A stretch of 64,000 nt of DNA, taken from contig NZ_JBLKNZ010000001.1 in NCBI RefSeq assembly GCF_051414115.1, positions 2,542,001 to 2,606,000 of the forward strand, given 5' to 3'. Of the stretch, positions 61,213 to 64,000 are shown in pieces. Made by a program: the position numbers and the translations under genes. Below the pieces are notes generated by a model. It saw only the letters and a list, made by a program, of their open reading frames with translations. It was not told where the DNA came from and ran no database searches. Position 1 is the first letter of the stretch, and every line of letters begins with the position of its first letter. The stretch is from Halovenus marina. Its GTDB lineage: Archaea > Halobacteriota > Halobacteria > Halobacteriales > Haloarculaceae.

Positions 61213-62367
61213 ATGGGATCGCTACGGCTTTCGGACGTGACGAAGGTCTTCGACGGGCCGGAAGGAGAGATAGAGGCCGTAAAGGACGTTTCGATGGAAA
61301 TCGAAGACGGCGAGTTCGTCGTCTTCGTCGGGCCGTCAGGGAGTGGCAAATCGACGCTGCTGCGCCTGATTGCAGGGCTCGAAACGATCACGGACGGGGA
61401 GTTATACCTCAACGACGAGGAGATCGGCCGCGAGAAGCCGAAGGACAGAGACCTCGCGATGGTCTTTCAGAACTACGCGCTGTATCCGCACCTGACTGCG
61501 CGCGGAAACATGTCCTTCGGCCTGAAGATGGCCGGAGAGTACAGCAAAGAGGAGATCGACAGTCGGGTCGAGGAGGCGGCAAACATTATGGAGATCGAGG
61601 ACCTCCTCGAGAAGATGCCGAACGAACTCTCGGGCGGTCAGCAACAGCGCGTCGCGCTGGGACGGGCGATCGTTCGGGATCCGGAGGTGTTCCTGATGGA
61701 CGAACCGCTCTCGAATCTGGACGCGAAGCTCAGAACGACGATGCGGACGGAACTCCAGCAGTTACAGTCACGGCTCGACGTGACGACGCTGTACGTCACC
61801 CACGACCAGACCGAGGCGATGACGATGGGCGACCGGATCGCTATCCTCCACGACGGGGAACTGCAGCAGATGGGGACGCCGCTCGAAACCTACTACGAGC
61901 CGACAAACGTCTTCGTCGCGGGGTTCATCGGAAGCCCGTCGATGAACTTCCTCACTGTCGACGTCGAAGCGGACGGGGACGAGATCACATTCAGTACGGG
62001 CGACTTCGAGTATCAGGCCAGAGAGTCCGTCGCAGCGCTCGGTGACCTTCCCGAGCGCGTCATCATGGGGATCCGGCCCGAGGACATCGAACTGCAAGAT
62101 GAGCGCACTCGAGAGTCGATCGAGGTGACGGTCGACGTCGTCGAACCACTCGGGAGCAACCAGATGTTGTACTTCGAGCTTGGCGGCAAGACGTTCACCG
62201 CCGAAGTCGAGGGCTATCACCAGATCGCAGAGGGCAATCGCATCCTGCTTCGGTTCCCGGAACACCGGATGCACCTGTTCGATGCGGAGACGGAACAGGC
62301 GATCAAAAACCGGGAGGCGATCGAAGAGGACGAGGCTGCCGCGGAGGCTGTGGTCGTCGAGGACTGA
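61213..62367 (+). CDS. ABC transporter ATP-binding protein (MalK/UgpC type)
   Basis: 384 residues. Walker A GPSGSGKST, signature LSGGQQQRVALGRA, Walker B VFLMDEPLSNLD and switch His in YVTHDQTEAM are intact. A C-terminal TOBE/MOBE regulatory domain begins near VFVAGFIGSPSMNF, typical of carbohydrate importers. It energises the importer whose binding protein follows. The C-terminus ends in an Ala/Glu-rich acidic tail. Confidence 0.93.
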   Translation: MGSLRLSDVTKVFDGPEGEIEAVKDVSMEIEDGEFVVFVGPSGSGKSTLLRLIAGLETITDGELYLNDEEIGREKPKDRDLAMVFQNYALYPHLTARGNMSFGLKMAGEYSKEEIDSRVEEAANIMEIEDLLEKMPNELSGGQQQRVALGRAIVRDPEVFLMDEPLSNLDAKLRTTMRTELQQLQSRLDVTTLYVTHDQTEAMTMGDRIAILHDGELQQMGTPLETYYEPTNVFVAGFIGSPSMNFLTVDVEADGDEITFSTGDFEYQARESVAALGDLPERVIMGIRPEDIELQDERTRESIEVTVDVVEPLGSNQMLYFELGGKTFTAEVEGYHQIAEGNRILLRFPEHRMHLFDAETEQAIKNREAIEEDEAAAEAVVVED

Positions 62368-62446
62368 GGGGCGCGTTTCGAGTACGTCGGTGAAGGCAAA
62401 GACTGGTAAGTCGCATGTCTAGAGAGACAATAATAATGATTGATTT

Positions 62447-62476
62447 CCGAGAAATGATAATATATATATCTCTCGG
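62447..62476 (+). promoter_or_regulatory. Binding-protein promoter inside an inverted repeat
   Basis: CCGAGA (62447-62452) and TCTCGG (62471-62476) flank an ATAATATATATAT TATA region about 30 nt before the ATG at 62494. A protein bound to both arms would cover the TATA box, so repression is the likely mode. Confidence 0.5.
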
Positions 62477-62493
62477 GTGCGGTGGTAGGTGGT

Positions 62494-63858
62494 ATGGAAC
62501 GGAGTGACATATCCAGACCGACTCGAAGACAGTATCTCGGCGCGTCCGGCGCCGCAATGCTTGCTGGACTTGCGGGCTGTCTCGGCGGCGGTGACGATGA
62601 TGGGGATGGCAGCGGCGATGGAGACGACGGCGAGAGCGTGAACGTCGAACTCTACACGTGGAATCTCGGCTGGCTCGAAGACAGCATCACTGGCTGGCAG
62701 GACGACTTCGAGTCAGAGTTCGGTGACGAGTACACCGACCTGAGTACGTCGTGGGTGGACCGCGGACCATCGACTGCAGACATCCTCGCATTCTTCGAGG
62801 GACGGTTGCAGGCCGGTGACCCGCCGAACGTCTTCGACACGCAGACGACGGCCTTCGCCCGGTATGCGGAGGAAGGCCTGTTCGCAGATATCGAGGAACT
62901 CGACGACGACGGAGTGCTCGACCGGTTCAGCGACCCGTCGCTGGATCTGCTCCGATACGACGACACGCTCGTGCAGGTGCCGTTCTATCTGGACACGAGT
63001 TTCACCTGCTGTAACGCGGAACACTTCGACGAGGCAGGGATCGAACCGCCGACACTCGACAACCCGTGGGGAACGTTCGACTACCTCGACGCCGCCGAAG
63101 AGGTCGTCGACAACTCCGAGGCCGAGTTCGGCCTCACCCACATCCGGTTCGACTACAACTTCTGGCCGTACTGGCAGGCCGAGGGCGTCAACGTCGTCAA
63201 CGAGGACGGCACGGAAGCCGCGTTCAACACAGACACGACCGTCGAAATCCTCGAACGGTTCCGGGAACTCACCCAGAACGGCTACATGCCGGAAGTCGCC
63301 TGGACTGGCGAATGGCAACCACCCGCGGAACAGTTCGGTACCCAGAACACCGGGATGTACTTCGGGTCCGGATCCGCGCTTCGACTCGTCCGCAGCGTCT
63401 TCGGTGACGACTGGGTCAACGAGGACACCGTCTACATCGGCCCACCGCCAGAAGGCGGCGAGATGTACATGTCCTATCACGGGTTCGGTATCGTCGAGAC
63501 GGACGGCATCTCCGACACGACGCTCGACGCGTCCTTCGACTTCACGAGCGTTGCAACCAACCAGGAGTGGCAGGAGAACTTCCTCCGCTCGACGACGGTG
63601 CTCGTTCCGAATCAGGACGCAGTCGAAGCGGTGCGAAACGACGAGGAGTTCGCGAACAACAACCCGCTGTTGATGCAGTTGTACGACCAGTTCACGGCGC
63701 TCGAAGAGGACTTCGCCCGGCCGCCGACGATTCCCGCAAGCCCGACAATTGCATCGATCCTCGACACCGAATTCTCTGCGGCGGCGCTCGGTGAGAAAAG
63801 CGCACAACAGGCCGTCGACGACGCAGAGAGTCAGGTCAACAGCGAACTGAGTTCATAA
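62494..63858 (+). CDS. Extracellular solute-binding protein (ABC importer)
   Basis: 454 residues. Tat signal RRQYLGASGAAMLAGLAGC with lipobox Cys near residue 29, then Gly/Asp-rich linker. The mature protein has the family 1 binding-protein outline with VELYTWNLGWLEDSI, PPNVFDTQTTAFARYAEEG and QVPFYLDTSFTCC. It would capture a sugar or oligosaccharide. No CDS-internal oddity. Its own promoter is distinct from the ATPase promoter. Confidence 0.9.
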   Translation: MERSDISRPTRRQYLGASGAAMLAGLAGCLGGGDDDGDGSGDGDDGESVNVELYTWNLGWLEDSITGWQDDFESEFGDEYTDLSTSWVDRGPSTADILAFFEGRLQAGDPPNVFDTQTTAFARYAEEGLFADIEELDDDGVLDRFSDPSLDLLRYDDTLVQVPFYLDTSFTCCNAEHFDEAGIEPPTLDNPWGTFDYLDAAEEVVDNSEAEFGLTHIRFDYNFWPYWQAEGVNVVNEDGTEAAFNTDTTVEILERFRELTQNGYMPEVAWTGEWQPPAEQFGTQNTGMYFGSGSALRLVRSVFGDDWVNEDTVYIGPPPEGGEMYMSYHGFGIVETDGISDTTLDASFDFTSVATNQEWQENFLRSTTVLVPNQDAVEAVRNDEEFANNNPLLMQLYDQFTALEEDFARPPTIPASPTIASILDTEFSAAALGEKSAQQAVDDAESQVNSELSS

Positions 63859-63895
63859 ACGGTCTCGCCCGTAGTGGGCGACTTACAGTGCCAGA

Positions 63896-64000
63896 ATGTC
63901 TGCTACAAGGAAGCTTCGATACCCGTCGACGTGGCTGGCTGTGTATCGTAGAGAGTACTATCTGACGAAGAAACAACGCAACACGCTTGTCGCGTGGGTC
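63896..64000 (+). CDS. Start of an ABC importer permease (cut by window edge)
   Basis: First 35 codons only, MSATRKLRYPSTWLAVYRRE then YYLTKKQRNTLVAWV, a basic cytoplasmic N-terminus leading into an apparent first helix. Position after ATPase and binding protein suggests the membrane permease. A short CGCCC/GGGCG hairpin precedes it. Identity is inferred from context. Confidence 0.6.
   Translation, partial: MSATRKLRYPSTWLAVYRREYYLTKKQRNTLVAWV

Overview
The window is chromosomal DNA from a halophilic archaeon (class Halobacteria). The evidence is high G+C, strongly acidic proteins, Tat-type lipoprotein signals with a twin Arg and a lipobox Cys, TATA-like boxes about 26-30 nt before start codons (leaderless transcripts), archaeal ribosomal proteins L39e, L31e, S27e and L44e, aIF2-alpha, aIF6, Nop10, and haloarchaea-type DUF families. 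I cannot name the genus. No CRISPR array, intact insertion sequence, rRNA or replication origin was seen.

Layout. 0-2.3 kb: start of phytoene synthase, the L39e-L31e-aIF6 operon, then a heliorhodopsin gene. 2.4-17.2 kb: mostly housekeeping and conserved haloarchaeal genes (ThpR, TPR protein, DUF424, DUF389, Nog1 GTPase, a UPF0175/PIN toxin-antitoxin pair, HerA-like ATPase, gamma-glutamyltransferase, GMP synthase glutaminase subunit, DUF2070). 17.2-17.6 kb: tRNA-Ser(CGA) followed by partial copies of its own 3' end. 17.7-23.6 kb: ThiC, a small zinc ribbon, HyuAB, dihydrofolate reductase.

23.6-36.4 kb is a nitrogen-oxide respiration region: a FixI/CcoI-type copper ATPase, NirK nitrite reductase, heme O synthase, and a heme-copper enzyme with a CuA subunit whose catalytic subunit has Gln where oxidases have the cross-linked Tyr, so it is probably an NO reductase. 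These are followed by an HTH_10 regulator, a polytopic protein that may be NnrS-like, and a radical SAM/SPASM gene broken by one missing base. A palindrome close to CGAACATGTTCG recurs in front of these genes. Ahead of three leaderless starts it lies 39-51 nt upstream, which suggests one small regulon.

36.4-42.8 kb: a catabolic group (enolase-superfamily enzyme, creatininase-family amidohydrolase, alpha/beta hydrolase, Gfo/Idh/MocA dehydrogenase, sugar isomerase, aldo/keto reductase). 42.8-43.1 kb: tRNA-Ser(UGA), again followed by hairpin units built from its 3' end. 43.3-51.3 kb: two DICT-domain proteins, paired 2Fe-2S ferredoxins, NfeD, a membrane-anchored chemotaxis transducer, MscS and a Usp-like protein. 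51.4-58.4 kb: a second toxin-antitoxin pair, DUF5816 proteins including a GNAT fusion, LysE, ZIP and GDT1-type transporters, and a membrane-anchored LEA2 protein. 58.5-60.7 kb: the conserved translation operon L44e-S27e-aIF2-alpha-Nop10-PAC2. 61.2-64 kb: the start of a sugar-type ABC importer (ATPase, binding protein, start of a permease).

If the central region works as inferred, nitrite is reduced to NO by NirK and NO to N2O by the CuA-linked enzyme, with the copper ATPase and heme O synthase supplying cofactors and the HTH_10 protein as the candidate regulator.
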